In this document: piece after piece, positions 8,183 through 16,856 of the stretch | Numbering within the stretch: position 1 is the stretch's first letter | Layout of the letters: every line of letters begins with the position of its first letter | Source: Pannonibacter phragmitetus_B | Lineage (GTDB): Bacteria; Pseudomonadota; Alphaproteobacteria; Rhizobiales; Stappiaceae | NCBI RefSeq assembly: GCF_050510895.1 | Contig: NZ_JBNINT010000001.1 | Location: 868,001 to 932,000, forward strand | DNA: 64,000 nucleotides | Direction: 5' to 3' | Notes under the pieces: generated by a model | Told to the model about the DNA's origin: nothing | What the model saw: only the letters and a program-made list of their open reading frames with translations | The model's database searches: none | Translations under genes and position numbers: made by a program

Positions 8183-9658
8183 TCACCGCGATTTCAGGAA
8201 GGCCTCAATCTCGCTGTTGGCCTTTTGCACGCCCTTCACCTTGTCCACCATGCCCATGACGGTCTGTGCCGACAGCCGGGTTTTGTTGCTGGCGTCGGAG
8301 ACGCTGGAGATGGCGCGCGTCACCTCCTGCGAGGCGGCCTGCTGCTGGGTCATCGCCGCAGCAACGGCGGAGGACAGGGCGTCCAGCTCGCGGATCATGT
8401 CGATGATCGAGCGGATGGCTGTCATGGCGCCCGTGGTTTGGCTCTGCATGGCTTCGATCTGCGCACGGATCTGTTCCGTTTCGCGGCTTGTCTGCTCGGA
8501 CAGACCCTTCACTTCTGCTGCCACGACGGCAAAGCCCCGGCCTAGCTCACCGGCGCGCGCCGCTTCGATGGTGGCGTTCAGAGCAAGCAGCTTTGTCTGA
8601 TCGGCGATGGACTGGATGGTGCCCATGATGGTGCCGATGGATTCCGACGCACTCTTCAGTGCTTCGATCTGACCGGCGGTTGAATCCGCCTGTTCCGTTG
8701 CTGCCCGTGACTTCTGTGCCGCCGTCGTCATCCGGTAAGCAATTTCGGAGAACGAAGCCGCCATTTCCTCGGCCGCAGAGGATACGGATGTGGCCTGGCT
8801 CCCGGCAGCTTCAGCCGTATGCAGCATGCTGGCAGCAGTGCTGTCCAGCTCGCTGCCGATCTCGTTCATGGTCGTGACCACGCCGCTGATCTGCTCCGTC
8901 ACGTGGCTCTGGTCGGTGATGATCGACCAGCTCAGCATCGGTCCCAGATAGCTGCCGTCCGTGTCCTGAATCGCCGATACATCCAGACGCAATGTCTCGG
9001 GGCCAACCTTGATGTTGGCACGCCAAGGCAGATTGGAGGGATCTGAGAGGATCTTGCGCTGATGGCCGGGGTGTTTGTGGAACACGTCGATGGAGCTGCC
9101 GAGCAGATCCTTCACCTTGACGGGGAGGTACTTTTCGACGGCCTCCAGGGTCTTGAGACTGGTCTGGTTGACGTAGTTGATCTCGAATGTTTTCGGGTCG
9201 CAGGTCATCACATTGATCGGCATCTTGTCGATCATCTGCAACAGGCGTTTGGTTTCTCTGTCTGCCTTGTACTGTTCGGTGACGATGCTCCAGACCAGGG
9301 AAGCCTTGGTGTAACGGCCTGCAGCGTCATAAATCGCCGAAATGTGCAGGTCGATGACCTCTTCGCCCAGCCTGATGCGGGCCTTGTGCGGCAGTTTTCC
9401 GGGGTCGCCAATGATCCGGCGCTGATGTTCCGGGTGCTTGTGGAACACGTCGATGCAAGTGCCGACGATCTTCGACGGATCGAGATTCAGGATATGTTTC
9501 AGCTTGTCCACCAGGCCGATCGAAGCCTTGTTGGCGTAGTCGATGCAGAAGCTCGAAAGATCACAGGTCATGACGGCAACAGGCAGATCGTCCAATGCCT
9601 GAAGGGCATCCCGGTTGATGCTGCGCTGCATGCTGCCAATGGAGAACAGGCTGGCCAT
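8183..9658 (-). CDS. Soluble methyl-accepting chemotaxis protein with tandem PAS domains
   Basis: 491 residues with no transmembrane segment. Residues about 12-240 hold two PAS repeats that share a near-identical block (IDVFHKHPEHQRRIIGDP and IDVFHKHPGHQRKILSDP). The C-terminal half is an MCP signalling domain with the conserved hairpin tip (GRGFAVVAAEVKGLSEQTSRET). It should sit in cytoplasmic CheA/CheW arrays and sense an internal cue. I chose the ATG at 9658, which has GGAGTG eight bases upstream; the frame extends to 9745. No CheR-tethering pentapeptide is seen at the C-terminus. Confidence 0.9.
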   Translation of the reverse strand: MASLFSIGSMQRSINRDALQALDDLPVAVMTCDLSSFCIDYANKASIGLVDKLKHILNLDPSKIVGTCIDVFHKHPEHQRRIIGDPGKLPHKARIRLGEEVIDLHISAIYDAAGRYTKASLVWSIVTEQYKADRETKRLLQMIDKMPINVMTCDPKTFEINYVNQTSLKTLEAVEKYLPVKVKDLLGSSIDVFHKHPGHQRKILSDPSNLPWRANIKVGPETLRLDVSAIQDTDGSYLGPMLSWSIITDQSHVTEQISGVVTTMNEIGSELDSTAASMLHTAEAAGSQATSVSSAAEEMAASFSEIAYRMTTAAQKSRAATEQADSTAGQIEALKSASESIGTIMGTIQSIADQTKLLALNATIEAARAGELGRGFAVVAAEVKGLSEQTSRETEQIRAQIEAMQSQTTGAMTAIRSIIDMIRELDALSSAVAAAMTQQQAASQEVTRAISSVSDASNKTRLSAQTVMGMVDKVKGVQKANSEIEAFLKSR

Positions 9659-9986
9659 CTGTGGGCACTCCGTTTGGTGTATGCATACGTTTTTCCACGT
9701 ACTCATTACCTGAGGTTTAAGCTCACTCTGCGGCGCTTTTTCCAAAATGGAAAAATTAAAGTGCTGATATTGATCGTTATTTTGGTGATTACTGGTAATT
9801 GTTTCAGGTGCGCGCGCAGCTGTACTGGTGGGGCCTTGTCATTTCTGCCGCGTATATCCTTCTGGCCTGATCTACAAAAAAGTGGACGCAAGCCGCAGAT
9901 CTGCGGTGCTTGGGCCTTGCGGCTGCTCTGTTGTCGGCTTAGGGTCCGCGCGCTCGAAATCACCATGTCTCCTATGGAGGACCCTC
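9659..9986. other. Divergent promoter region, no gene seen
   Basis: The 328 bases between the divergent MCP and aspartate aminotransferase genes hold an AT-rich core around 9735-9800, expected to carry the MCP promoter, and GGAGG at 9976-9980 before aatA. I see no supported gene or hairpin. Confidence 0.5.
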
Positions 9987-11186
9987 ATGGGCTTTATTGC
10001 CGATGCTCTCTCGCGTGTGAAACCGTCCGCAACGATTGCGGTCACCAACAAGGCGCGTGAGCTGAAAGCCGCCGGCCGGGACGTTATCGGTCTTGGCGCT
10101 GGCGAACCGGACTTTGATACCCCGGAAAACATCAAGGCTGCGGCGATCAAGGCCATCAATGAGGGCAAGACCAAATACACTGCCGTGGACGGCATTCCCG
10201 AGCTGAAGGAGGCGATCTGCGCCAAGTTCAAGCGCGAGAACGGCCTCGCCTATACCCCGGCGCAAGTGACGGTCGGCACCGGCGGCAAGCAGGTGCTCTA
10301 CAACGCCCTGATCGCCACCGTGAACCCCGGTGATGAGGTTCTGATCCCGACGCCGTACTGGGTGAGCTACCCGGACATGGTGGAGCTGGCTGGCGGCACG
10401 CCGGTGATCGTTGAGGCCGACAAGAAGACCTTCAAGATCACCGCCGAGGCTCTGGAAGCCGCGATCACGCCGAAGACCAAGTGGTTCATTTTCAACTCGC
10501 CGTCCAACCCCTCGGGTGCTGCCTATACGCGTGCCGAGCTGAAGGCGCTCACCGATGTGCTCGTCCGTCATCCGCATGTGTGGGTGATGAGCGACGACAT
10601 GTATGAGCACCTTGTCTATGACAACTTCGAGTTCACCACCCCGGCGCAGGTCGAGCCATCGCTCTACGACCGCACGCTGACGGTGAACGGCGTCTCCAAG
10701 GCCTATGCCATGACCGGCTGGCGCATTGGTTATGCGGCGGGTCCCGTGCAGCTGATCAAGGCGATGGCAACGGTGCAGTCCCAGTCCACGTCCAACCCCA
10801 GCTCCATCGCCCAGTATGCGGCCGTGGAAGCGCTGAACGGGCCGCAGGACTTCATCCCGAAGAACAACGAGATCTTCAAGGCACGCCGTGATCTGGTGGT
10901 GTCGATGCTGAACCAGGCCAAGGGTCTGGTCTGCCCGGTTCCGGAAGGTGCGTTCTACGTATTCCCGTCCTGCGAAGGCTGCATCGGCAAGACCACGCCG
11001 TCCGGCAAGGTCATCGAGACCGATGAGGACTTCGTGACCGAGCTTCTGGAAGCCGAGGGCGTGGCCGTCGTGCAGGGCTCGGCCTTCGGACTTGGCCCGA
11101 ACTTCCGCATCTCCTACGCCACCGCAACCGAAGCCCTGGAAGATGCCTGCCAGCGCATCCAGCGTTTCTGCGGAAACCTGCGTTGA
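9987..11186 (+). CDS. aatA: Aspartate/aromatic aminotransferase, class I PLP-dependent
   Basis: 399 residues, the usual length for the class I gamma-type aspartate aminotransferases of alphaproteobacteria. It has GAGEPDFDTP near residue 40, the TVGTGGKQVLYNAL cofactor region, NSPSNPSGAAY, and the Schiff-base lysine in SKAYAMTGW (Lys238). It transfers the amino group between aspartate and 2-oxoglutarate; some homologues also act on prephenate. The start at 9987 has GGAGG seven bases upstream. It is a single gene followed by a strong terminator. Confidence 0.93.
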   Translation: MGFIADALSRVKPSATIAVTNKARELKAAGRDVIGLGAGEPDFDTPENIKAAAIKAINEGKTKYTAVDGIPELKEAICAKFKRENGLAYTPAQVTVGTGGKQVLYNALIATVNPGDEVLIPTPYWVSYPDMVELAGGTPVIVEADKKTFKITAEALEAAITPKTKWFIFNSPSNPSGAAYTRAELKALTDVLVRHPHVWVMSDDMYEHLVYDNFEFTTPAQVEPSLYDRTLTVNGVSKAYAMTGWRIGYAAGPVQLIKAMATVQSQSTSNPSSIAQYAAVEALNGPQDFIPKNNEIFKARRDLVVSMLNQAKGLVCPVPEGAFYVFPSCEGCIGKTTPSGKVIETDEDFVTELLEAEGVAVVQGSAFGLGPNFRISYATATEALEDACQRIQRFCGNLR

Positions 11187-11215
11187 GCCGTATCTGACGG
11201 TGCAAGTGAGTGAAG

Positions 11216-11246
11216 AACCCGCCGGTGAAAGCCGGCGGGTTTTTTG
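11216..11246 (+). terminator. Rho-independent terminator of aatA
   Basis: AACCCGCCGG (11216-11225) pairs with CCGGCGGGTT (11232-11241) across a six-base loop, followed by a T-run. It is 30 bases after the aatA stop. Confidence 0.9.
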
Positions 11247-11307
11247 TTGTCAAAGTCCTCTCCACCACGCCGTCCGGGCGGCGGACAATAGGGGCCAGAG
11301 AGCGAGC

Positions 11308-11649
11308 TCACTTCGCCTTTGGTTTCCCATACACATCCCGGTATTCCGGATTGGTGGGGCAACCGGGCTGGATGCAGGGCTCGGCCAGTTCCTTCGCCCG
11401 TTCGCGGCGCTGTTCGGCTTCGCTCTGCTGGCGCCGGTCGAGGCCTTGCGTCTGCTGCTGCTGGCTCTTGTCCAGAAGCATGCGCCCGGCCAGGCCGCGC
11501 ATGGAAGGAGCGGCGGCGGTGCCGTTGTCGCTGGAGCGGCGCAGGGCGGAGGTTTGCGCCTGAGCCTCGCCGCCTGGGCCGTATGGCAGCAGTATTGCAG
11601 CCAGAAGCAGGGCGGTTGCAACAAGGCCGGTACGCTGAGGGATCTGCAT
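11308..11649 (-). CDS. Hypothetical secreted/periplasmic protein
   Basis: 113 residues with a Sec-type signal peptide (MQIPQRTGLVATALLLAAILL, likely cleaved near AQAQ). A glutamine/arginine-rich helical middle follows (KSQQQQTQGLDRRQQSEAEQ), then a C-terminal segment with a cysteine pair (CIQPGC). No family is recognised. The frame extends upstream to 11763, but the signal peptide fixes the start at 11649. It is convergent with aatA. Confidence 0.6.
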   Translation of the reverse strand: MQIPQRTGLVATALLLAAILLPYGPGGEAQAQTSALRRSSDNGTAAAPSMRGLAGRMLLDKSQQQQTQGLDRRQQSEAEQRRERAKELAEPCIQPGCPTNPEYRDVYGKPKAK

Positions 11650-11981
11650 TCTGAATCCGGCCTTTCGCTGCGTTACCGGTTGTCTCTGGCCTTGTTGTGG
11701 CGTGCAGATGCGGCAGGGGCAAGGCCGTTTGATGCTGCAGTGCCGCACATCTTTTGCTTGCAAATGGCGGCTGTGCGGCGCGACGATGCCTTGACCGGCT
11801 CCGTGGCGGCGTCAAACGCGGACGGGGCTGCAATGCTCAAACGCCGCAGGGCAAGGCCCGGCGCCGGATTATCCGGCCAAGACGGCTCATGTCCCTGCTG
11901 CGGGTGGACGGCGCGCAGACGCGGCGTCATCTCCTGCCGCGATCCTCGCGCTGGCAACACAAGCCAACGGGAGACGGCAGC
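11650..11981. other. Intergenic region before the EF-G paralogue
   Basis: 332 bases between the divergent secreted-protein and EF-G-like genes. Open frames continue through here in several phases but none has a family-like start. GGGAG precedes the EF-G-like ATG at 11982. No hairpin or repeat was noted. Confidence 0.4.
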
Positions 11982-14041
11982 ATGAGCGGCATTCAGGAAA
12001 GCACCAGCAGCGGTAGACGATCCGGCCCCCGCTGCATCGCGATTGTCGGGCCCTTCGGAAGCGGCAAGACAACCCTGATGGAAGCCATATTGGCGCGTAC
12101 GGGGGCAATTTCCAGACAAGGCAGCCAGGCAGGCGGCAATATGACGGGCGATGCTTCGCCAGAGGCACGTGCCCATGGCATGAGCATTGAGATGAATATC
12201 GCCGGGACGGAGTATCTGGGGGATCACTATACCCTTCTCGACTGTCCCGGCTCGGTCGAGTTTCTGACGGAGACGGAAGGCGCCCTTTGCGGGGCGGATC
12301 TGGCGATCGTGGTGGCAGAAGCGGACGAGAAGAAAGTTCCCGCGCTGCAATTGATCCTCAAGATGCTGGAAGAGCGCGGTGTGCCGCGGCTCCTGTTCCT
12401 CAACAAAATCGACAAGGCCACGCAGCGCGTGCGCGATGTGCTGCAGCTGCTGCAGCCCGCCTCCAGCGTGCCACTGGTGTTGCGGCAGATTCCGATCTGG
12501 AAGAATGGCATTGCCGTAGGCTTCATTGATCTTGCCCTGGAGCGGGCCTTTGTCTACCGCGAACATGCTGAAAGTCTCGTGATCGACATGCCGGGCGATG
12601 AACTTGCCCGCGAGGTGGAAGCGCGCTTCTCCATGTTGGAGCGGCTGGCCGACCATGACGATGTGCTGATGGAGACCCTGCTTGAGGACATGGCGCCGGG
12701 CCGGGAACGGGTGTTCACAGATCTGGCCGAAGAAATGCGGCAGGGGCTGATATGCCCGGTGTTCATCGGCTCAGCAGAGCACGGTAACGGCATCCAGCGC
12801 CTGATGAAGGCTCTGCGTCACGAAGGGCCGGATGTTATGGCAACCCGGGCGCGGCTGGGCCTGAGCGCTTCCGTCGAGGCGGGTGTGGTGGTGAAGACGC
12901 TGCACACGCTGCATGGTGGCAAGCTGTCGGTGACGCGGGTGCTGGGTGGCACGGTCACCGAGGGGCATGGACTGCATCTGCCGGATGGCGAAACGGAGAA
13001 GCCGTCTGGCCTGCTTTCGGTCTTCGGCCAGCAGGCCAGCCGCCGGGGCGCGGCTGGTGAGGGCGAGACGGTGGCGCTGGCGAAGCTCGAGGGGGCGCAG
13101 ACCGGCATGCTGCTGGGGTTGAAGGAGCCGATCCGCCAGTGGATGCCTTTCCGCCGGCCTGAGCCCGTGATGGGCCTTGCCATCTCCACAGCCGATCACA
13201 AGGACGACGTGAAGCTCTCCGCCGCCCTGCACAAGCTGACGGAAGAAGATCCAGCCCTGCATACACGGCTAAGTGAGGCGACCGGCGAGACCTTGCTGGA
13301 AGGGCAGGGGAGATGCACTTGCGCGTCGCGCTTGCCCGGCTGAAGGGCAAATATGGCCTGATGGTGGAGGCGCGCGCGCCGCAGATCGCCTACCGCGAGA
13401 CGATCCGCAAGGGCACAAGCGTGCGCGGGCGGCACAAGAAACAGTCAGGCGGACACGGTCAGTTTGGCGATGTGGTGCTGGAGATCCATCCGCTCGGGCG
13501 CGGCGAGGGCTTTGTCTTCTCCGAGAAGATTACCGGCGGCGTGGTGCCACGCCAGTACATTGCTTCGGTGGAGGAGGGCGTGCGCGAGGCGCTCGGTCAC
13601 GGTGCGCTGGGCTTCCCGCTTGTGGATATATCGGTTGTGCTGACGGACGGCTCCTATCATTCTGTCGACAGTTCCGATCAGGCCTTCCGCATGGCGGCGA
13701 TCACGGCGATGCGGGAGGGGCTGCCGGAGTGCAGTCCGGTGCTGCTGGAGCCTATGGATGAGGTGGTCGTGGTGTGCCCGTCCGAAGCGACAGCACGCAT
13801 CAACGCCATCATTCCTGCGCGGCGCGGCCAGATCCTCGGCTTTGATGCAAGGCCCGGCTGGGCCGGATGGGACGAGGTGCGCTGCCTGATGCCTCAGGCC
13901 GAACTGGACGGACTGATCGTGGAGCTGAGATCTGCCACGGCGGGGGCGGGCAGCTTCCACCGCCGCTTTGATCATCTGGCAGAGGTAACCGGCAAGCTCG
14001 CAGACCAGATACTTGCCCGTGAGCGCCAGAAGGCGGCATAA
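11982..14041 (+). CDS. Elongation factor G-like GTPase (FusA2-type paralogue), frameshifted
   Basis: Two frames join to give a 686-residue EF-G-type protein. The first has the P-loop GPFGSGKTTL (residues about 23-32), the G3 motif DCPGSVEF and the G4 motif NKID. The second has domain IV (EMHLRVALARLKGKYGL) and the domain V end. The frame is lost at the G-run 13307-13310; one added G restores LLEGQGEMHLRV. In true EF-G the G3 motif is DTPGHVDF, whose histidine helps GTP hydrolysis; here it is serine, as in paralogous EF-G-like proteins. It is therefore unlikely to be the main translocase. Its exact role is unknown. Confidence 0.85.
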
Positions 14042-14242
14042 AGGAACTCTCCAGGCAGCACTTGTGGCTGCAGAAACAGGAGGGGAGAGGCCGGTACGGA
14101 CGGGTGCCGGCCTCATCTTTTCCCGGCTGGCCCAAAGAGAGCTCAATCCTGCGTGTGTCAGGGCTCGCCGGATGTCACCAGAGCGTTATTTGCATCTTCA
14201 GGGTTTCAGGCGTCTTCTGTTGGCGCTGATCAGGAGGACAAG

Positions 14243-15214
14243 ATGCACATTATCCGCAAGCCGGGCTGGGCTCTGCCCGAGCATATGGCTACACCGGAGC
14301 ACCTGTTCTGGAACCGCCGCGCGGTTCTGGCGGGCATGGCAGGGGCGGGCGCGCTGGCGCTGGGCACAGGATTGCCATCTGGAGCAAGGGCGCAGGACGG
14401 CGCAGCAGACCCGAGCGCCAGCCTCTATCCGGTGAAGCGAAACGAGGCCTATACACTGGACCGTGCTCTCAGCCAGGAAAAGCACGTTACCAGCTTCAAC
14501 AACTTCTATGAATTCGGCACAAGCAAGAGTATCGCCCGTGCGGCGCAGGCCCTGCCCATCCGTCCGTGGACGGTGACTATCGACGGCATGGTGGACAAGC
14601 CGCAGCAGATCGGCATTGATGACCTTCTGAAGGCCATGCCGCTGGAAGAGCGGCTCTACCGCTTCCGCTGCGTTGAAGCGTGGTCCATGGCCGTGCCCTG
14701 GTCCGGTTTCGCCCTGTCGGAACTGGTGAAGCTGGCGAGCCCCCAGGCGGGCGCCAAATACCTGCGCTTCGAGACCTTCCAGGACGCGAGCATCGCGCCG
14801 GGCCAGAACATGGTCTGGTATCCGTGGCCCTATGTGGAGGGCGTGACCATGGCTGAGGCCACCAACGAGCTGGCCTTCCTGGTGACCGGTGTCTATGGCA
14901 AGCCGTTGCCGAAGCAGAACGGCGCACCGCTGCGCCTCGCCCTGCCGTGGAAATATGGCTTCAAGTCCATCAAGAGCATCGTCCGCATCACCTTCACCGA
15001 TGAGCGGCCGAAGACCATGTGGGAAGCGCTGGGTCCCACCGAGTATGGCTTCTGGGCCAACGTCAACCCGGATGTCGCTCATCCGCGCTGGAGCCAGGCG
15101 CAGGAAGACGTGCTTGGCACCGGCGAAACCGTTCCGACCCTGCTCTACAACGGCTATGTCGAGCAGGTGGCTGGCCTTTACAAGGGTATGGAAGGCGAGA
15201 AACTGTTCATGTGA
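14243..15214 (+). CDS. msrP: Protein-methionine-sulfoxide reductase catalytic subunit MsrP
   Basis: 323 residues. A twin-arginine signal (NRRAVLAGMAGAGALALG, residues 24-41) sends the folded enzyme to the periplasm. The sulfite-oxidase-fold domain follows; the molybdopterin ligand is Cys143 in RFRCVEAWS, with the conserved MAVPWSGFALSEL after it and NGAPLRLALPWKYGFKSIKS further on. MsrP repairs oxidised methionines in periplasmic proteins using electrons from the membrane haem protein MsrQ. No msrQ gene follows here, which is unusual. The start at 14243 has AGGAGG directly upstream. A terminator follows the stop. Confidence 0.93.
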   Translation: MHIIRKPGWALPEHMATPEHLFWNRRAVLAGMAGAGALALGTGLPSGARAQDGAADPSASLYPVKRNEAYTLDRALSQEKHVTSFNNFYEFGTSKSIARAAQALPIRPWTVTIDGMVDKPQQIGIDDLLKAMPLEERLYRFRCVEAWSMAVPWSGFALSELVKLASPQAGAKYLRFETFQDASIAPGQNMVWYPWPYVEGVTMAEATNELAFLVTGVYGKPLPKQNGAPLRLALPWKYGFKSIKSIVRITFTDERPKTMWEALGPTEYGFWANVNPDVAHPRWSQAQEDVLGTGETVPTLLYNGYVEQVAGLYKGMEGEKLFM

Positions 15215-15243
15215 GGCCGTCTGGTCTCACAGATGCAATATGG

Positions 15244-15272
15244 AAGGCTCCGGGGTATCTCCGGGGCCTTTT
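15244..15272 (+). terminator. Terminator of msrP
   Basis: AAGGCTCCGG (15244-15253) pairs with CCGGGGCCTT (15261-15270), with one T-G wobble and a seven-base loop, and ends in TTTT. It lies 30 bases after the msrP stop. Confidence 0.75.
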
Positions 15273-15297
15273 GCGTTCCGGCTGAGGCCTTTCCTGC

Positions 15298-15333
15298 GTC
15301 GCCCCGGCCAAGTGGAGCGCGAGCCGGGGCGAC
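15298..15333. repeat. Palindromic intergenic element
   Basis: GTCGCCCCGGC (15298-15308) is perfectly complementary to GCCGGGGCGAC (15323-15333). Its GTCGCCCCGG edge resembles the edge of the 196-base repeats near 53.6 kb, so it may be a small member of the same REP-like family. Confidence 0.5.
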
Positions 15334-15383
15334 GCTGAGAGCGTGGCGCGGTTGCGTGTCCTTCTGCACCTCGACCGGCAAGG

Positions 15384-15420
15384 CAAAAAAGCCGGGTCAA
15401 AAGACCCGGCAGTTATTTTT
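15384..15420. terminator. Strong bidirectional hairpin terminator
   Basis: GCCGGGTC (15391-15398) and GACCCGGC (15403-15410) form a perfect stem with an AAAA loop. The stem is flanked by six A on the left and a T-rich run on the right. It may end a short transcript in the gap. Confidence 0.75.
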
Positions 15421-15897
15421 GATTTTCCACAGCGTGGAAAATCACCTTCCAGAGGGGAACAGCTGGCTGAATTGGCGTCGCTGGGAGGAGAGTGCGACGC
15501 CGCAGAACCAACAGTGATGCTTATATGCAGTGCACAAGCTGATTAAACAAGTGGCACCTGTGCAGGTCAGCCATGCGTTTAAGGAATGACTAATATGTCA
15601 GCCCTGCACATTCTTGTCACAATTCAGCGGCAAGAATCAAATTTCTTGTTTCAATTCAGCGTCTTAATGTATGTTCTGTGTGAATTTTGACCTGATGGTC
15701 AGATTTTGCGCAGATTTAGAATATGCCCGATTTTTAGGCGAAATTACCCTGGCATACATTCTGATGCATGAGGTCATGGCTTGGCTGAGGCCATGGCTGG
15801 AGTTTGCCATCCCGAAAAACGTCTTGAAATCAGATGGATATGACTTCGGAAGGATGTTTTTGCGGTGCGGCATTCTGTCCTGCGCCGCCCGCGCTGG
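15421..15897. other. Gene-free, AT-richer intergenic stretch
   Basis: 477 bases with lower GC than the neighbours, between the hairpin at 15384-15420 and the end of the LysR gene. Open frames of about 70 codons occur on both strands, but without a ribosome site or family resemblance. It could hold a small RNA; I cannot support one. Confidence 0.4.
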
Positions 15898-16797
15898 TCA
15901 GTAGGACCAGCGCTCTGCCTTGGCCAGCAGGAAATCGCGGAAGGCGGTGATACGCGCCGTGTTCTTCAGCTCTGACGGATAGACGAAATAGGTGTCGAAG
16001 CTGGGGATCTGGTCTTCCAGATGCGTCAGGATTTGCGTCACGCTGGTGTCGTTTTCAACGATGTAGTCCGGCAGGATGGCGACGCCGATGCCCTGATCCA
16101 CGGCGCGCTTGATCGCCACCACATTGTTGACGCGCAGCACGATGCCGCGCGGCTCGCCCAGCGGGCGGTGAGCCGTCTCCAGCCAGTTCATGTCGCGCAG
16201 ATAGGCAGGCGCGTGCTCGCCGAAGGTGATGATCCGGTGATTGTCCAGATCCTCGATTGTCTTCGGCGTGCCGTAACGCTTCAGATATTGCGGCGAAGCG
16301 TAGATGTGGAAGTGCACGGTGAAGAGCTTGCGCTGGATTAGGTCTGGCTGCGTCGGCTGGCGCAGGCGGATGGCCACATCTGCCTCGCGCATGCCAAGGT
16401 CCAGTTCCTCGTCATCGAAGATCAGCCGCAGTTCCATGTCCGGGTAGAGATCGATGAACTCGTTGATGCGCGAGGTCAGCCACGTGGAGCCGAGGCCCAC
16501 CGTGGTGGTGATGCGCAGCACGCCGGAGGGTTTTTCGCGGCTGTCGGTGAGGCGCGTCTGCACGGCCTCCAGCTTCATCAGCACTTCGCGGGCCGTGCGG
16601 TAGAGGAGTTCACCCTGCTCTGTGAGCAGCAGGCCGCGCGCGTGGCGGTGGAACAGCGGGATGCCGAGATCCTGCTCGAGCGCGCTGACCTGACGGCTGA
16701 CGGCGGACTGGCTCATGTTCAGGCTGTCGCCCGCATGCGTGAAGCTGCCTGCCTGTGCGGCGGCATGAAAAATGCGCAGCTTGTCCCAGTCCATCAT
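15898..16797 (-). CDS. lsrB: LysR family transcriptional regulator, LsrB/VtlR type
   Basis: 299 residues. The N-terminal winged helix (MMDWDKLRIFHAAAQAGSFTHA, then SQSAVSRQVSALEQDLG) is followed by a LysR effector domain. The segments FHRHARGLLLTEQGELLYRTA, QPDLIQRKLFTVH and PSFDTYFVYP closely match the LsrB/VtlR regulators of Rhizobium, Agrobacterium and Brucella, which also lie beside trxB. Those control redox stress, lipopolysaccharide and small RNAs. The redox-active cysteines reported in LsrB are absent: the protein contains no cysteine. It is 59 bases downstream of trxB on the same strand. Confidence 0.85.
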   Translation of the reverse strand: MMDWDKLRIFHAAAQAGSFTHAGDSLNMSQSAVSRQVSALEQDLGIPLFHRHARGLLLTEQGELLYRTAREVLMKLEAVQTRLTDSREKPSGVLRITTTVGLGSTWLTSRINEFIDLYPDMELRLIFDDEELDLGMREADVAIRLRQPTQPDLIQRKLFTVHFHIYASPQYLKRYGTPKTIEDLDNHRIITFGEHAPAYLRDMNWLETAHRPLGEPRGIVLRVNNVVAIKRAVDQGIGVAILPDYIVENDTSVTQILTHLEDQIPSFDTYFVYPSELKNTARITAFRDFLLAKAERWSY

Positions 16798-16856
16798 GCG
16801 CCTGCTTCTCCTCTTCCGCCGCCCGTCCGTGGCGGGTCAGGCCGAATCTGGCCGCC

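Noticed and set aside
15664..15904. Frames of 69 and 77 codons in the gap before lsrB
   Set aside because: They overlap each other on opposite strands in AT-richer DNA and have no supporting signals.
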